Numbered from the stretch's first letter, positions 31,020-43,878 are shown. The stretch: DNA of 64,000 bases from Gymnopus androsaceus JB14 (GCA_009733575.1 ML769543.1:1-64000), one strand, 5' to 3'. A program made the numbers and translations. The notes: generated by a model not told the origin, from the letters alone.

Positions 31020-33300
31020 TCACAGATCAATAATCCCCATAACCCTCTGCGCCCGGGGGTCTCCATCTTCCGGTAGCGGTCCCAAATTCCTAAACATCCT
31101 CTCCACCTCATCCTCATAAACTTGTGGATCCTCAGCCGTACTCCTCGCCTCGCCATCCCCAATCCAATGTTCCGCATCCTCCCAAAATCCCTCAGGCGTA
31201 ACAGTCATAACCAGCTGTTGCAACTCTCCGTTGCATATCGTGCTTTGTACGATGCTGAGCTTTCCAGGATTCTCCCGGGCGCGTGCAATGATAGCGTCAT
31301 TCCGAGCATGACCATTAGTCGGCCACTCAGCACATGCACATGTGGATTTGTCGGGGCATTCGCAGGCAGCTATGTCACGCTTGTACTCTGAAAGAAGGGA
31401 TAGATCGTATACTTCTGGAGCCTTGGTATAGTCTATCTTTATGATCAAGTCAGCATGGGCTTTACCAGGGTATTTGTTTTGAGCAAGACGGCGAAGGAAG
31501 GGAAGGTGGCGTCGAGAGTCCCGAACGGAGAGGTAGTGGAAGAAGGAGGCGTCGCGCTTAGCTATGCTTTGCCTTTTTCCCTCTAACAAAAGATATGATT
31601 AGGAAGGGGGAAAGCGTGATCAAAGCAGAATCCTCTGACCTTCAATTTCTCGTTGTTTAAGCACGCACATGTGCTTGTGCCCACCATTTTTCCACGCCTC
31701 TACTTGACATTCTTTCGAGCAATAGAGAGTGTTACCGCATGCGGCACACGTTTGGAAAGCATTCTTTGCATCCTTCTTCTGGCACTATTCACACATTTCA
31801 ATGCAGCGTACCAAAAAAGTAGAGACTGCTAAATACCTTAACATTATCGCATGTAGCAACCTTGCCTTTAATAGCTCGTTGATGCATTGCGGAAAATTGA
31901 CGCTCTCTAACGAGTTTGATAAACTTGACCCAGTCTTCTCGTACAACACTAGAATGCATTCGCCTAAACGTCATGGTAGATGAATTTCCAATCGTTTGCA
32001 TCGACCTAGAGGAACAGGAGCCGTCAAATTACATTCTTTAGGAGAAACAGATGGCCTACCCATCCAGAGTAGATATAACAGATCGATATACCATATACCT
32101 CGGCATGATCTTCCGAAGTAGCTCCATAATCATATCAAAGTCCTCCGGATGTAGCTTGTCGAAGTGTGGACTGCCATCCGCGAGAGCAATCAACATCCCT
32201 CCCTTGAGAGCTTGAATGACCCAACTGAATCCGTCCGTCGACTCGACACAATTGCGTATAAATCCCAGAGCTGATACGTATACATCCAACAATGCATCTG
32301 ACCCTCCCGAGTTCTTCAAATTAGCTGCTTGGACTGCTATCTTGGCGCAAAGACCGATAGTCTTCAGACCCAGGAAGCTATTCCGGAGCTGATGGGATCG
32401 TGAAACGCAGAAATGGCCTATCAAGTCTAGGAATATCGTGAGCCGTTTCTCGTTCCATTGAGACGCGCTCATGGCCGTTTTTAGCTTCGCCATCGAGAGC
32501 TTGGCAATGTTCTGTGCGCTTCCGCCTGCGGCGATAACCACAGTGTTGGCATCGTGTTCAGCTATACCTGGCCCATAAGTTTCTTTCTTGAGGAATGCGT
32601 CAAGCAAAGCAGATGCTACAGGCATGTCGAAGCGGGAAGGAGGGAGGTTGGGGGAGTCCTCATCAACCCAGAGTCGTGCTGCAATCTGCAGAGTGCCCGT
32701 CGTGGAGACCATTACATCCTTAACAGACTCGAGCTGGGTAAGGGTGTACCAAGCACAGGCGACGACGTCCGCAGTGTTGCGTTTGAGAATATCTGCAGAT
32801 TGGGGTAGCCGTGTCGTCTGTGCAAAAAATGAAGACCATTTAAAGATCTCTGGCCACGCTTGTACGAATTTGGGTGCCAGAACGGAGGTTTTAGATGCAA
32901 GGAATTGTACATCTTGAGAGAGTTTCATGATGCCTGAAAGCGCAAGATAGGCTTTATCGTTCTTGGGGGTTTTTATGTTACTTGGTCGAGCGGGTACATC
33001 GTCGCCCTTGAGTTGTTCGAGGAATACATCGATTACTCCGAGATCAAAGAGTCTGGGGACCTTGATGAACAATCAGTGCGCATATTAATCAGAAAATAAA
33101 CCAAATCACCTCGGGCCAAAAATTAGCCAAGTTTGCTAATGCGAGCTGTGAACCACTTTGTGCAGTGTCGATAGCCTAGGATGTCAGATTTGGTTACCTG
33201 TTCAACGAAGAAGAAGAAAATTCAAAACCTTGTGAGGCTCCCGCTGCATAGAGGAGATAACCTTCTGAACTTCTCGAATATCCATGGCCTGGGTTGACAT
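31020..33300 (-). CDS. MYND-type zinc-finger protein
   Basis: ATG 33300 opens MSTQAMDIREVQKVISSMQR. Exons follow with AIDTAQSGSQLALANLANFW and a 330-residue helical block (VPRLFDLGVIDVFLEQL to MPRYMVYRSVISTLDG). After further introns come MHSSVVREDWVKFIKLVRER and the MYND finger CAACGNTLYCSKECQVEAW with GHKHMC. The C-terminal part starts KRQSIAKRDASFFHYLSVRD and ends RAQRVMGIIDL at 31020. MYND fingers (CxxC..C..C..C..HxxxC) bind zinc and proline-rich peptides. The fused armadillo-like N-terminus is the usual layout of this large Agaricomycete family, whose role is unknown. The splice junctions I checked keep phase and no frame break was seen. Confidence 0.75.
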
Positions 33301-33606
33301 GATGAACTCAGAAGAGCTAGAGAAGTAGGTTATGAATCTGGATTTTGATGGGATATTAAAAAGAATTGGCGCCTACCTTAGGCGCTCTTGGCGCTTAATC
33401 GACGCCTAGGGATATTACCCTTCGCCACTTTCCTTTCGTATGTTACGCGTTAAACCTCGATAAGTATCGGGCGTAGATTTACCGTGACAATTTCCATTAT
33501 GTCACGATGGAGTGCCACGTATAAAGGCTCACTCTCGTATTTTCTTTGCTTTCACCAGTGCCCACCAACATTAATATTATTTTTTGAAGAATATTATTAC
33601 TCTTCA

Positions 33607-34593
33607 ATGCCACCTGTGAGCGGATTTTTCCCATTGTCCAGTTCAACTCTTAATCTTTTTCTCTCTTCAGAAATCTGCAGCAAAAAAGGGCACTGTCACC
33701 TCCAAACGCACGACCTCGAGGGCGACTGCAACTGGCTCGAAAAGAGCTCGCTCTCCTGATTCTGAGCCCGTATCAGTAAAGCATGTCACCAAACGCGGTC
33801 GGAAATCCAACGAGAAGGATCCCTCCGATGTTTCTTCTGCGGTCGCTGATAAAGCCTCTATGGTACACTGTTTCCTTTTTTCTTTGTTCGACGCTGCTTC
33901 CTTATTGGTTCATAACATAGGAACCTGTTGTTCCTTCCGACACATCAGTCTTCAATGGTAAATTCGACATCTACGCGACGGGTCTTCCAGCCTTGACCGA
34001 ATCAGAGCCCTTGTCCCTCAGTACGAAGAAATTCACAATGCCATCCAAAACACAGAGCCCGCATTTAAATTTTCTGCACAATGCGTTGTCCCGGATGTTA
34101 ACGTTCTCTCCGTCACGAAGACGGGTACGTTGAGTTCTAGAGCGTTGTGTGATCCCATGCGATGTCGGACGAGGCTTATGATATAGCCATCGAGAATCTC
34201 AAACAGGTTGACAAAATCTCGTATACATCTGCTCAGCAGAGTAAATTGGCTGGACGTCTGACCACTGGGATTCCTGGTGTCGTTGCGAATCTCAGTATCC
34301 GAGATGATGGAGGCTGTGGAATTGCATCGTCCAAGGGTGACTTCCGGATGTCGCGTGTCTGGACAAAGGCTGACAAGGAATTATTCGAGGGTGTGGTGAC
34401 CCTACGCGTCAACTTCAGTTCAATGTACCAACGCAAGGGTCATGGTAACGGGGGCCTTTATCGCTTTGCCTTCTGGGCTGTGAGAGCGAGGAAGGGTGAT
34501 GACGGAAACGAGATTGGACTCGATTGTGGTACGGGTTCCACTGGGTTGTGGGTTGAGTATCGTGACGGCGACTTGGAGGATGACTACTACTGA
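33607..34593 (+). CDS. Basic-tailed hypothetical protein, frame uncertain in the middle
   Basis: A 3-codon first exon (MPP) is followed after GTGAGC..TTCAG by KSAAKKGTVTSKRTTSRATA and ARSPDSEPVSVKHVTKRGRK, a lysine/arginine-rich, probably nuclear N-terminus. The next exon reads EPVVPSDTSVFNGKFDIYAT. The coding frame then appears to shift at about 33990 to DRIRALVPQYEEIHNAIQNT and FSAQCVVPDVNVLSVTKT. The last exon contains YDIAIENLKQVDKISYTSAQ, GIPGVVANLSIRDDGGCGIA and LFEGVVTLRVNFSSMYQRKG, ending WVEYRDGDLEDDYY. I found no splice arrangement that repairs the shift. The family is not recognised. Confidence 0.5.
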
Positions 34594-35006
34594 CTAGACA
34601 AATGAGTATTCAAGTACATATTTGTGAAATAATCATGCATCTTTTTGTAATGGGTCAAGGAAAGGTCACATCGGGAAATGCACAAGTTTAATAATGGTAT
34701 ACTTATCAATAATACATATGTACGTAGAACATAAGCTAAAATAATTTTGAAGGTACATATGTAAGTGAACAGTTCCAGGATGGCAGAAGGAAATCAACGA
34801 TAATACCCAAATGGCAAAAGAGAAGAAAAAAACTTCAGAGGTAGGAAACCTTTTCAGAGACAATATACAAAGTCCAAGTCATTTTATTCGCTGGTCCATT
34901 CGATAACAGTTTCGGACCCATCATAAAACTACTCATACCTCTACCATTAACGCTTGAGCGACTGAATCTATTTTTAAACTTTGGAAGATTGCTGGTTTAT
35001 ATTTGC

Positions 35007-36781
35007 TCATCTCCATGGATGAACTTCCGCTCCTGGCGGCGTCGATGGGCTCTGGGCGGATAGCGGTGACCTTGCGCTGGTCAGGGCGGGGCTTGTGGAT
35101 ACGTTGGAGCTGGGAGATCCACCGCTTGTATGTCTCCCTGTATATGACGAATTTCTGGTATAGCTTGGGTTTGAGCTCCCATACCCCCCGCTAGATCCAT
35201 ATTGCCCATACTCAGACCCAGATGCATGTCGTCCATGCCCATATCCATGCCCATGCTGATCTGACTCGATGGGCGAACGAGGTGAGCGAGATGACCGATA
35301 TGACCCTGATGTTGATGGTCTAGTGGCATAGGCGGATAATGGGGATGGTGTTGTAGCAGGTGCCCCAGGTGATGTGGACTCGGCGGAGGAGGAGGAGGAG
35401 TTGGAATTGGCGGAGTAAAATGCTGGCATGAAACCGTAAATGGGTGGTTGGTGTTAAATATATCATAAGACACTTACCAGGTGCGCCTGGACTCTCTCTC
35501 TTGCTCTTCGAAGCTGATCCTCCTGCTGCATTCGGAGCACATTTGAGTAACTCGTAACTCCGCGAGGCTGAGTTTCTCGGCCCGTTGTCGCGATCTCCAA
35601 GGTCGAGTCCGGCTGCTCCACGGATGATGAGTCCCGTTCCATTGGTTCCTGGTCTGCTACCTGATGAGTAGACATCCCTGTCCCTGTCCATATTCCCGAC
35701 GGCGGTGAATAGGATGCCTCCGGTCCTCGTATGTCCAGGCGAGGATCATCCCGTCCAGCCCCTCCTGCTGCATCTCCGGGTGCACAGAGCTCCATAATGC
35801 TGAGTTTTCTTGACTGCGGTCTCGATTCTCCACCCTCATCATCTCCATCTCCTTCCTCGACGGCTGAGAACCCACGTTTCCTGTTTGCGGAGGAGCTGCT
35901 ACTGAGTGGTGGTGCATTGAACGAGAAGGGCGAATCTCCAAAGGATGAACGATCATCTTCCCACCCGAGACCCATGCCAAGTCCAGAGCTGACATTATAT
36001 TTTGAGACGATGCTGCTGCTGCTCCTGGTCCCAAGGCCGGCGCTGTCCCGGGTCGATAAGCCCATGAGCCAAGTCCCTGCGACGATCCTCCTCGAGATCC
36101 GGGACGGAAGTCGAATCCACTCGGGTTGGGCGGCGGGAGCCTGAGCCCATTCGAGTTTCCGGAGCCCGATAAGGCTGGTAACGATGTGAACCCCCCTGTG
36201 CCGGAGGCAGAAGATCCAAGGGGCGGGAGTGAGTTTCCGTGCCCACTGAGGATTCCACTGAGCCCAGCGCTGGATATTGGGCGTCCTCCAAGACCGGCGT
36301 TGGAGCCTGGGCGCGCGAGCGACGTTGGCGGGGGCGGGAGCGGAGCGACAGAGCTGGGGACGACACTCGCGAGTGGGGGTAGCGTTGTTGCAGTGGAAGG
36401 TCTGGTGCCCGTTCCGGGTCGTGCAGTGGTAGCTGTGGAAGGTCGTTCACGGTCACGGTCGCCGTAGGTGCCGTTGTCTCCGTCAGGAACGTTGAATCTG
36501 AACGGACCGCTTCCGGCTCCAGAGAAGGAACGGGAGTGCTGGGGATGGGTGGGATAAAAGGAGGTACTGGGACGTTGTTGTTGCTGTCGAGGGTCTCGAA
36601 AGGACCGAAAGGAGTGGCTGTATTCAGACGCGTCTCGGTCGTCGTGATGGGCCCGAAAGGATTGCCTCCTCGAGCTCGAGGTCAGATCAGCGTCGACATC
36701 CATATCATACCGGCGAGGATCTTGGTAACGAACATTTGAGTAATTTGAGTAGGAACCTAAAAGAAAAGACGATGTGAGCAT
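35007..36781 (-). CDS. Serine/glycine/proline-rich protein, possible transcription-factor C-terminal half
   Basis: ATG 36781 (preceded by T/C-rich sequence that also ends in a good TTTTCTTTTAG acceptor) opens a low-complexity protein. It has RPSTSFYPTHPQHSRSFSGA, RPSTATTARPGTGTRPSTAT and RPGTAPALGPG repeats. It then shifts frame at about 36010 into GLGMGLGWEDDRSSFGDSPF and the motif SRPQSRKLSIMELCAPGDA. It shifts again at about 35690 into MDRDRDVYSSGSRPGTNGTG, and a last exon ends STPPGAEVHPWR. RPGT-rich stretches and an R-L-S-x-MELC motif occur, to my knowledge, in the C-terminal half of Agaricomycete C2H2 regulators. This could therefore belong to the zinc-finger gene just upstream (37847-39659) rather than be separate. 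Two single-nucleotide frame changes lack introns. Confidence 0.5.
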
Positions 36782-37846
36782 GTTTCACGAGGGGGAGAAT
36801 CCGAGATAAAGAAGAGAAGAGAAAAAATTGTACGAAATAAAGACAAGAACAAAAAACAAAAAAAAAAACAAAAAAAAAACAAAACAAAAAGAAAGAAAGC
36901 AAGGAAGAAACGCCCAATCGTCAAAGATGAAGGTAAGTATATATAGGTATGTAACCCTATGTGCCTACGTCTAGCCGTCAACCACTGTAGAGCCCCAGGC
37001 ACGTCGCACGGAGCCAAACCACTTTGACTGGTCTGTGCCTGACCAAAAAGGAGAATGCAGCCAAGCAAATTGGCCTGGGCGATGATGTTGTTAGTTTCTT
37101 GGCCTTGTCAGGGCGGGCATTGTTGGTTGTGTATAGGTCGGCGCGTACGGTGTAGGCTTGAGCTAGGCTGAATCAAGTTGTCCCTCTCCTTCCTTCCTTC
37201 CACCCTAAAAATCACGAAAAAAGGATAAAAACAAAGCAGTTACGGTTCATCAACAATCCGATTTTAGAAGCAGAAGTTTTAAAAAAAAAGCCAAGAAAGA
37301 AAGCGCGAAACATGTAATACTGTAATGGGAAAGTAAGAAGTAAATGCAAAACGAAGGACGAGAGATAATGAATCGATGGGGGAGGAGGGAAGGATCCGGA
37401 GACTCACCCAAAAGACCAACTTGATAGCGAGCACAAGGGGCAGTGGCGACGGCAGCGAAGAGCGAGTCCAGAGAGCTGTACTATGTAACGTGTAATGTAG
37501 ACAAAGCAAAAAGAAGGACAGAAAACGAATGCGTGCGAGAACGAATGGACGGTTGGCAGCAGAGTGGAATACAGCATGAAGCGAAAGCCAAACAGGATAC
37601 ATATACATAGAGAGTGCATAGAATGACAAGACAGGAGACAGCCGGAAGAACTGAAAGAGAAAGAAAGTTTAGGGCGAACGTGAATAATATGAATAAGACA
37701 CAAAACGTAAGAAACAAGCAAAGGAAAAAGGAAGGAATAGATAGCTCAATAACTTGACACACAACATTATAGGTATAACTAATACAAGGGAAGGAAAAAA
37801 CGACAGAGAAGAATCTTCAAAAGAAAAAAAATCAAGGTAAAAAAAA
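36782..37846. other. T/C-rich (minus strand) spacer or very long intron
   Basis: The minus strand is strongly pyrimidine-rich with A/T homopolymers near 36850-36890. It gives long but hydrophobic, meaningless frames. It fits a promoter/5' UTR for the 35007-36781 gene, or an intron if that gene is the 3' half of the C2H2 gene. Confidence 0.45.
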
Positions 37847-38054
37847 TCAAGCCCAATAGCCTACCCCTACTCCTCCTCCGCCTGGTACTCCTGAACCTTG
37901 GGAAACCCAGGCAGCAGAAGTGGTATAACCTCCATTAGGGCCATTAACGGGACCACGACTAGGAACTCTCTGCAGCGGATATCCATGGGGTGTCGAATAC
38001 GGCGGTCCACCTCCTTCAAAGGGCGTACCAGGCAGCGACGTAGATCCGTGGTGG

Positions 38055-38094
<40 letters not shown>

Positions 38095-39659
38095 GCTGCT
38101 GGTGACGAAGATCATTGGAGCTTGACTCTGCAGGAGACAAAGGGAAGTACCCTCCTGCACTAGCACTAGAAGAACCACCCGAATGAGACGCCGATAGAGG
38201 CGGAGAATGATAGGGACTCCGAGCATGCAGCGGTGGCGAGTGCATCTGGCCATGACTAGCGTGGATGTGGAGACTTGGATGAGAGTGAGATGTTCTCGAA
38301 GAGGACCTCCTCTGGTGTTGCTGTTGTATTGCAGTACTGCTAAGTGGCATCGGAGGGATCTCCGTCACCGGACTTGCAGTGAGAGGAAGGTACGGAGCGC
38401 TGGCACTTGCAGTGTTGAAAGGTAAATGCGGGAGGTGTTCATATGGAAAGTTTGCTGGTCCTGCGCTGCTTGGCGCAGTAAATGAAGACTCCAGATCGTG
38501 CACCGGGGACGGCGAGGAGGATGAAGAAAGCGAAGGGGAGTGGGTGGAAGAAGAACGTATAGGGTACGAAGCAGAATCAGAATTTAAAGATGAATTATAG
38601 GTATTATATGTATATGAATGATGAGAATGAGGGTGAAATCGATTATACCAACCATTTGAAGTATTTTCTGTGCGAGAGTAAGGTCCTAGAAAGGAGAAAC
38701 AGGGATGAGAACTTGTACGCCAACAGACGCAAAACAGAAATCAAGCTCTGCACGTCAAATAACTTGAAACAAAAAAAAAAGAACGAAACAAAACAAAAAG
38801 ATCATAGACGATAAGGCGAAGATAGGTCTTACGCCAGAGAAAGGAGGAAAGAGAAAGGAGGAAAACTTACCGTTGCCATTTTCACCGTCAAGGGCTAGGG
38901 AAGCTACGCATCCAGATAAGAAAAACATGCAAGACGTAGAGAAAAAGGACACTCACCGAGATCATCATTGGATTTTTCCTTCTTGGGAATCAGATAGGAA
39001 TCCGGCACAGGGAAGGTTGACAAGCTGAGTTGATTAGGAGGCATCGATAAACCGTACATATCTTGAACAATAGTCAGTTGACGAAAAATTCTCAAGTCGT
39101 GATAACCAACCTTCGCCACCTCCGGCACCTTCGTATCCGGTACTAGTCCCTGGCCTTGCCTTTGAGCGACCAGCAGGTCGTCCGCCACGGTCAACATTTG
39201 GTCCTGCTCCTCCTGGAGAGTCCTGAGACCCTCGAGTACCACGGCCAGAGCTTCCAGCCCCTCCGCCGCCAGAAGCAGCCTGTTTGTTGGCAGCCACCAT
39301 AGTCGCATGTACCCTTCCAAGCTCGCGCATCATACGTTCGTTCATCTCGGGTTTAGTCAGCGTGTACGGTCTGAGCATGTTGGCGGAGGTTGTCGAGCCT
39401 AGTGATGTGGCATCGAGTGAGATAAAATAAAAATAAAATAGGAGAATAATGCTCACCGACTAAACTGCTTTCCACAATGACAAGTAAAGGGCCTTTCTCC
39501 AGTATGTTTCCGAATATGTCTTGCCAAATGCTCCGACCTCGAAAAGACCATTCGACAGTCGCCGTGTCCCCGACATTGGAAGGTTTTACTTGGTGCTGGC
39601 CGCGCACGCTTCACAGGTGCGCTAGTCAACGTATCCTGCTCGACGTTCGGCTGCTCCAT
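37847..39659 (-). CDS. C2H2 two-finger transcription factor with polyglutamine tract
   Basis: ATG 39659 opens [20 protein letters not shown]. Finger 1 is [20 protein letters not shown] followed by [12 protein letters not shown]. Finger 2 is [10 protein letters not shown] joined over an intron to [12 protein letters not shown]. This is the tandem C2H2 pair with the TGERPF linker found in fungal stress and carbon regulators (Msn2/CreA class). Next come [20 protein letters not shown], a glycine-rich region with [10 protein letters not shown], and [20 protein letters not shown]. The last exon, after several introns, has histidine/serine-rich stretches and about 15 consecutive glutamines encoded by CAA/CAG (38053-38098). 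It ends [14 protein letters not shown] at 37847. It is nuclear and DNA-binding by family; target genes are unknown. Confidence 0.75.
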
Positions 39660-42196
39660 ATTAAATTAGAATTTGGAGCTCGGGTGAGCGGGGAGGAAGG
39701 CACACAGGTTCAAGGAACACAGGGGAGAAAATGAAGAATCTTATGTAGTCAGGTACAATTTATCTGGCGGATGGTGGGACCCCGATAGAAGGGACGTGCG
39801 AAACTTTTCTACTCTACATCAAAAATGGTCCCACGCTATGCGCTGACGGCTCCGCACGGCGCTCACCTGCAGATACTCAATAATAAAACCTAATTATCAA
39901 GAACAACCATGAAAAAAATTCCGCTAACCTGTCCTTTCAAAACCTTCAAAATTGGAGGGCTCTTTCCAAGCGGTATCCGGGGTCCTTTACACTGCCCACA
40001 CTCTTTATCGCCGACGGACCGAGGATTGCCGAGTCTCAGAGCTGCGCCACCTCCTGAATCCTTTTTAGCGCCCTTTAATTGCCTTTTAGGGCTGTTTTAG
40101 ACCTCGATAATTTTTTCCGATAAATCCCCATTCAACGATCAATGCGGTCCATATGTGTTCCTGAGGAATGTACATATTCAATGAACAGAAGGATTGGCGA
40201 ATGCCAGAAGGTTATGTACAGTGATCTGACAGCCAACTCTCCGGCTCACTAAGTGCAAAACCGGTATACAACGGTGAACGAGTGAGAAGAGAGCATACGA
40301 TACCTCTCTGAGGCAGAAGCAAGGTTAGATCTCTGTGGGAGGATGTTTAAGTTTTCTTGGACACCATTCGGCTGTAAATCTCTTCGGTAAAATATGGGTC
40401 TGGAACCCAAAGATTAGGAACGTCTATCTGGCGTTTGATCATGACCGATGACGGGTCCCTTCAAGTTCATCAGAGTTCTGCTTTGATATCCCAGGTGGGA
40501 TAAAATCAAGATAAAACGGAGAGTGACGGCAAGCTGAATGCTGCTTGTGGAGGAGAAAGAGAGCGAAGGGAGTCCACGATGAGAAGAAGAAAGCAGAGAA
40601 ACATACGCATCATATCGAGACGAGAAATGCCAGAGAAATATCGGGCCTGACAGTCCACCTGTAATGCTGGGAAGTAAATTCAACGTTTATTACTTCCACG
40701 GTATGTATGGTCCAAAAGCTGAATGGAACGACTGTCAAAAAATACAAGGAGGCCCATCTTGTGTCTTGAACAGATTAAAATCCAGTCTGATAGCGGAGTC
40801 AAAACGCTGTCACCTTGTCAGTCTCCGAGTTGCGGGTACAGTACTATTTTCACTTGAGCAGAGTTCATCGACGGATCGATATCAATTCCGAAGTAAGTTA
40901 GACTTCGGACTCGACGCTGTGCCGGCTATGTTGTGAAAAGTTTCCGCACGAACGAATAAACGAAATCCGGGGATGCACGGTGTTTTCTGAGGATGAGAAA
41001 AGAGCGGTCGGGACCGACCATATACAGTAGAGCCTGATATTCTATCTAGAATCCCTCAAATAAGTACATATACACATGGCTCCCTGAGAGTACCCACCGT
41101 ATATCCGAATGAACCTATTGAACCTTTGAATTCTGAACAATCCGAATTGAGGGAGCGGAATGACCTTAGAGTCTGCCGAGCACGGGAAGAAGTAGATTGA
41201 AAGGAAAATATCCTTTCGCTCTCAGGCTCCGTGGCTCGTTGCTAAGGAATGCTAAGCCCGGATCTCTGAAATGGCTCGCTCAAGACTCGCTCGCCGCGCG
41301 GAGGTCTAGAAAAAAAGTCAAGTTTGAACTCAGGCTCCAGCCTGAGTAACTATACCGATTAGTAAGGTCCATGAAGGCGCATCCTTATCTCGTTCGTAGT
41401 TGAGCTAGAGCTATGGCATGAGCTATGGCATGAATAAATTCAGAGGCGATATCTGCTAATTTCTGATGATTGATACAGCACGTAAAACTCGAAGGAAGAA
41501 TGGCAAGCGCGCGCCTAATTTACATCTCCGATTTTAACTTTTCCCGCAACTTTCGTCGGACGCTTATTTCATTGCCTTTATCCGACTTCTAAGGACCTGC
41601 CACACAGGTTAACTTTGGGTTAACAATTTACTTCACCGTTCACGTACTGGGGACCATTTTAAGCTCTCCCAACTGAAACGCATAATAATTGCAAAGGTTA
41701 TGGAACAGCAGTCATGATTTCAACAGGTAGCTATGTCCTTCGCTCTATACACTAGACAAGTGCTTCCTTTACAGTCGAGGTTTAACTGCTCTGTAGATCT
41801 TCGGCTGGAAACTCCATTTTTAGCATCTATATTACTGCATGCCTGGGCCACCTATAACGCTTCAATGCATTGAAGCTTGGTGCCAGTCACTGACTGGCCA
41901 CCAACGAGCTCGATACTCGACATATGAACTCACCTATCTAGAACGAAATCGCGTCGCTCGACGTTGGGATTTTTCCGTCGAGCGGCAAATTTCACTGATC
42001 CAGTGAGGCCTGTGCGGATATATCCACTGGCATCTATCGATTGATATGCTGGAACCTTCCATCCGGTACTAGTTCATGGTGGTGCCAGGCCAAAAGCTCG
42101 GCGTCAACTTATTTAACGCGGCCATGACGCTGGTCTTTTCTGCTCTCATTGTCCATTGTTTGCTGTTTATAGTAATAGCTCGACAATGAGCTTCAC
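39660..42196. other. Intergenic region of about 2.5 kb without a supported gene
   Basis: Short frames exist (for example 40414-40683 minus, 40664-40936 plus), but none shows motifs, splice structure or plausible composition. The small repeat GAGCTATGGCAT occurs twice near 41410. The regulatory region of the C2H2 gene must lie at its left edge. Confidence 0.5.
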
Positions 42197-43547
42197 ATGG
42201 AAATGATGGCAACGGTGGATTCGTCGCGGTGGTATAAATGGTTCACGGTACTGGTGGCTTTTCTTGCTTTTGCTTTTTACCATCTCAAAGCTTCTCATAG
42301 CGAAATCATACCAAGTCGCGTCTCCTTTCCTTCGATCCTTTCTTCATTTGACTATCTGAAGCACAATATGAACTTTTTCGCGTCTTCCAAATCGAAAACG
42401 TCCAAGAAACACGCATCGAAGAAGGGGCTTGCACTTGGGGTCAACGTGCTTGCTGCGTCTGTTGTTCAGGTCAGATCCTATCCGTTTCTTTCAGCCGTTT
42501 ACGCATGCTAATAATATTCACAGAATTCGACTCCTACCCCTAGCCCTGCTCCATCTTCATTTAATTTTTTCACGCGTTCATGCACAAAGGATCACGATAC
42601 GAGTTCTACACCTGCTGCCAAACCGAAATCTACCAAAACCCGCCCTCGATCTTCGACCACTGCTGTCTCAAAGGAAAGAGTTGCCGTCAATGCCACCTTC
42701 ATTAACAATGACGACCTAAACTTGAAGGTCACGGTAGATTCGGAGGCTCTACCACCAGCACTCACTACCCTACGAGCTAAACCCTCTTATTATGAGGACC
42801 TACACACACTGTCGGGCTACGGCGAGCTTCCATTCCCAAGTCCGGTGGTTTCCGTCCCTATTTCTCCTCTTGCTCAGCCTCCTACCTTACCTGCGTCCGG
42901 CGTAACACGCTTATTCGAGGTCGCGAAACCTCCGGCGATGGCTGAAGAGAAGAAGGTATACGGTGGCGACTGAGAGACCTTCGGTGTCATTGGTCAAGGA
43001 GAATGTGAACCCATCCGAAGGTGGAAATGGAAAGTTCACCGGCAGTAGTGGGCTAGGAGAATTGAATGAGGTTAAAGAGGCGGAAGAATTGGTACCCTCT
43101 GCTACTGCTGGTATCAACGGCGACGCGAACGCGACTCAAGCAAGCCTGACATTAGCGAGGCCATTATCGTTACGAGCTTCCGAGCTTCCTTGTAACTCTC
43201 CCTCTGACCTCTCGGAGCCCGAATCTACCGCCACTACTGCCTCCGATTCCGATTCCAAAATTTCTGCATCATCCGGCGATGCCCCCTCAACGCTACCATC
43301 TACACCCTCATCCCTATCATTCTCGACATTGTCCATGACATCCACACCATCATCTATACCATCCAAACCCCGCGGTATGAACGTCAACGTGCGATACGTG
43401 CCGTATTATCCTTACATGATCGTCGAACCCGCCACTCATCCGAGTTCATCGTCTTCGGCTTTGGGATCGCAGGAAGGAAAGCGAAAAGAACAAGGAGGGA
43501 GTGTTGAGTCGGGTGAAGTATCGTGTAGTGAAGGTTTGAACATATAG
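42197..43547 (+). CDS. Low-complexity protein with N-terminal membrane anchor
   Basis: ATG 42197 opens MEMMATVDSSRWYKWFTVLV followed by AFLAFAFYHLK, one hydrophobic span near residues 14-32. Lysine/serine-rich KSKTSKKHASKKG follows. After a GTCAGA..CACAG intron comes a serine/proline/threonine-rich body (NSTPTPSPAPSSFN; KSTKTRPRSSTTAVSKERVA; ALPPALTTLRAKPSYYEDLH). A 43 nt GTATAC..CAAG intron at about 42957-42999 would keep frame into ENVNPSEGGNGKFTGSSGLG. The C-terminus holds NVNVRYVPYYPYMIVEPA and ends SCSEGLNI. It is probably a type II or tail-out membrane protein of unknown role. Without the 43 nt intron the frame would break at a TGA (42971). Confidence 0.6.
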
Positions 43548-43791
43548 AATTGGGGATTTTACACTGGGCGTTGATTGACTTACCTTCCCTCGACATTGTC
43601 TGTCGCGTTTCGGACTTGGAGGCGCATTATGCAAATTCTATGTCATTTTATATCAATGTCCAAGCATCTCGGTTTTTTCTTCATGTATTTCTGTGTACGT
43701 TAACAAGTGTCCTTACTCTTTTCTTTCAACTGGAACCTAAATTGTATCTCATGTGTGCAATCGTGTACTGGTTTCTACCAAGTTCCAGTAT

Positions 43792-43878
43792 GGGCACATG
43801 GTGTAGTTGGTTATCACATCCGCTTAGCAAGATGCGCTAGTTTGCGGGGGGTGCTGGGTTCAATTCCCAGTGTGTCCA
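43792..43878 (+). tRNA. tRNA-Ala (anticodon AGC) with a 13 nt intron
   Basis: The acceptor stem GGGCACA pairs with TGTGTCC, including the G3:U70 wobble that is the hallmark identity element of alanine tRNAs. Discriminator A is at 43878. The anticodon arm is TCCGC-TTAGCA...T-GCGGG with anticodon AGC. The insert AGATGCGCTAGTT lies at the canonical intron position, one base 3' of the anticodon. The T-arm is CTGGG-TTCAATT-CCCAG. The mature length is 74 nt without CCA. Confidence 0.92.

Noticed and set aside
37279..37762. Long hydrophobic minus-strand frames resembling membrane proteins
   Set aside because: The region is pyrimidine-rich on that strand, which yields Phe/Leu/Ser-rich text without topology, motifs or a clear gene structure.
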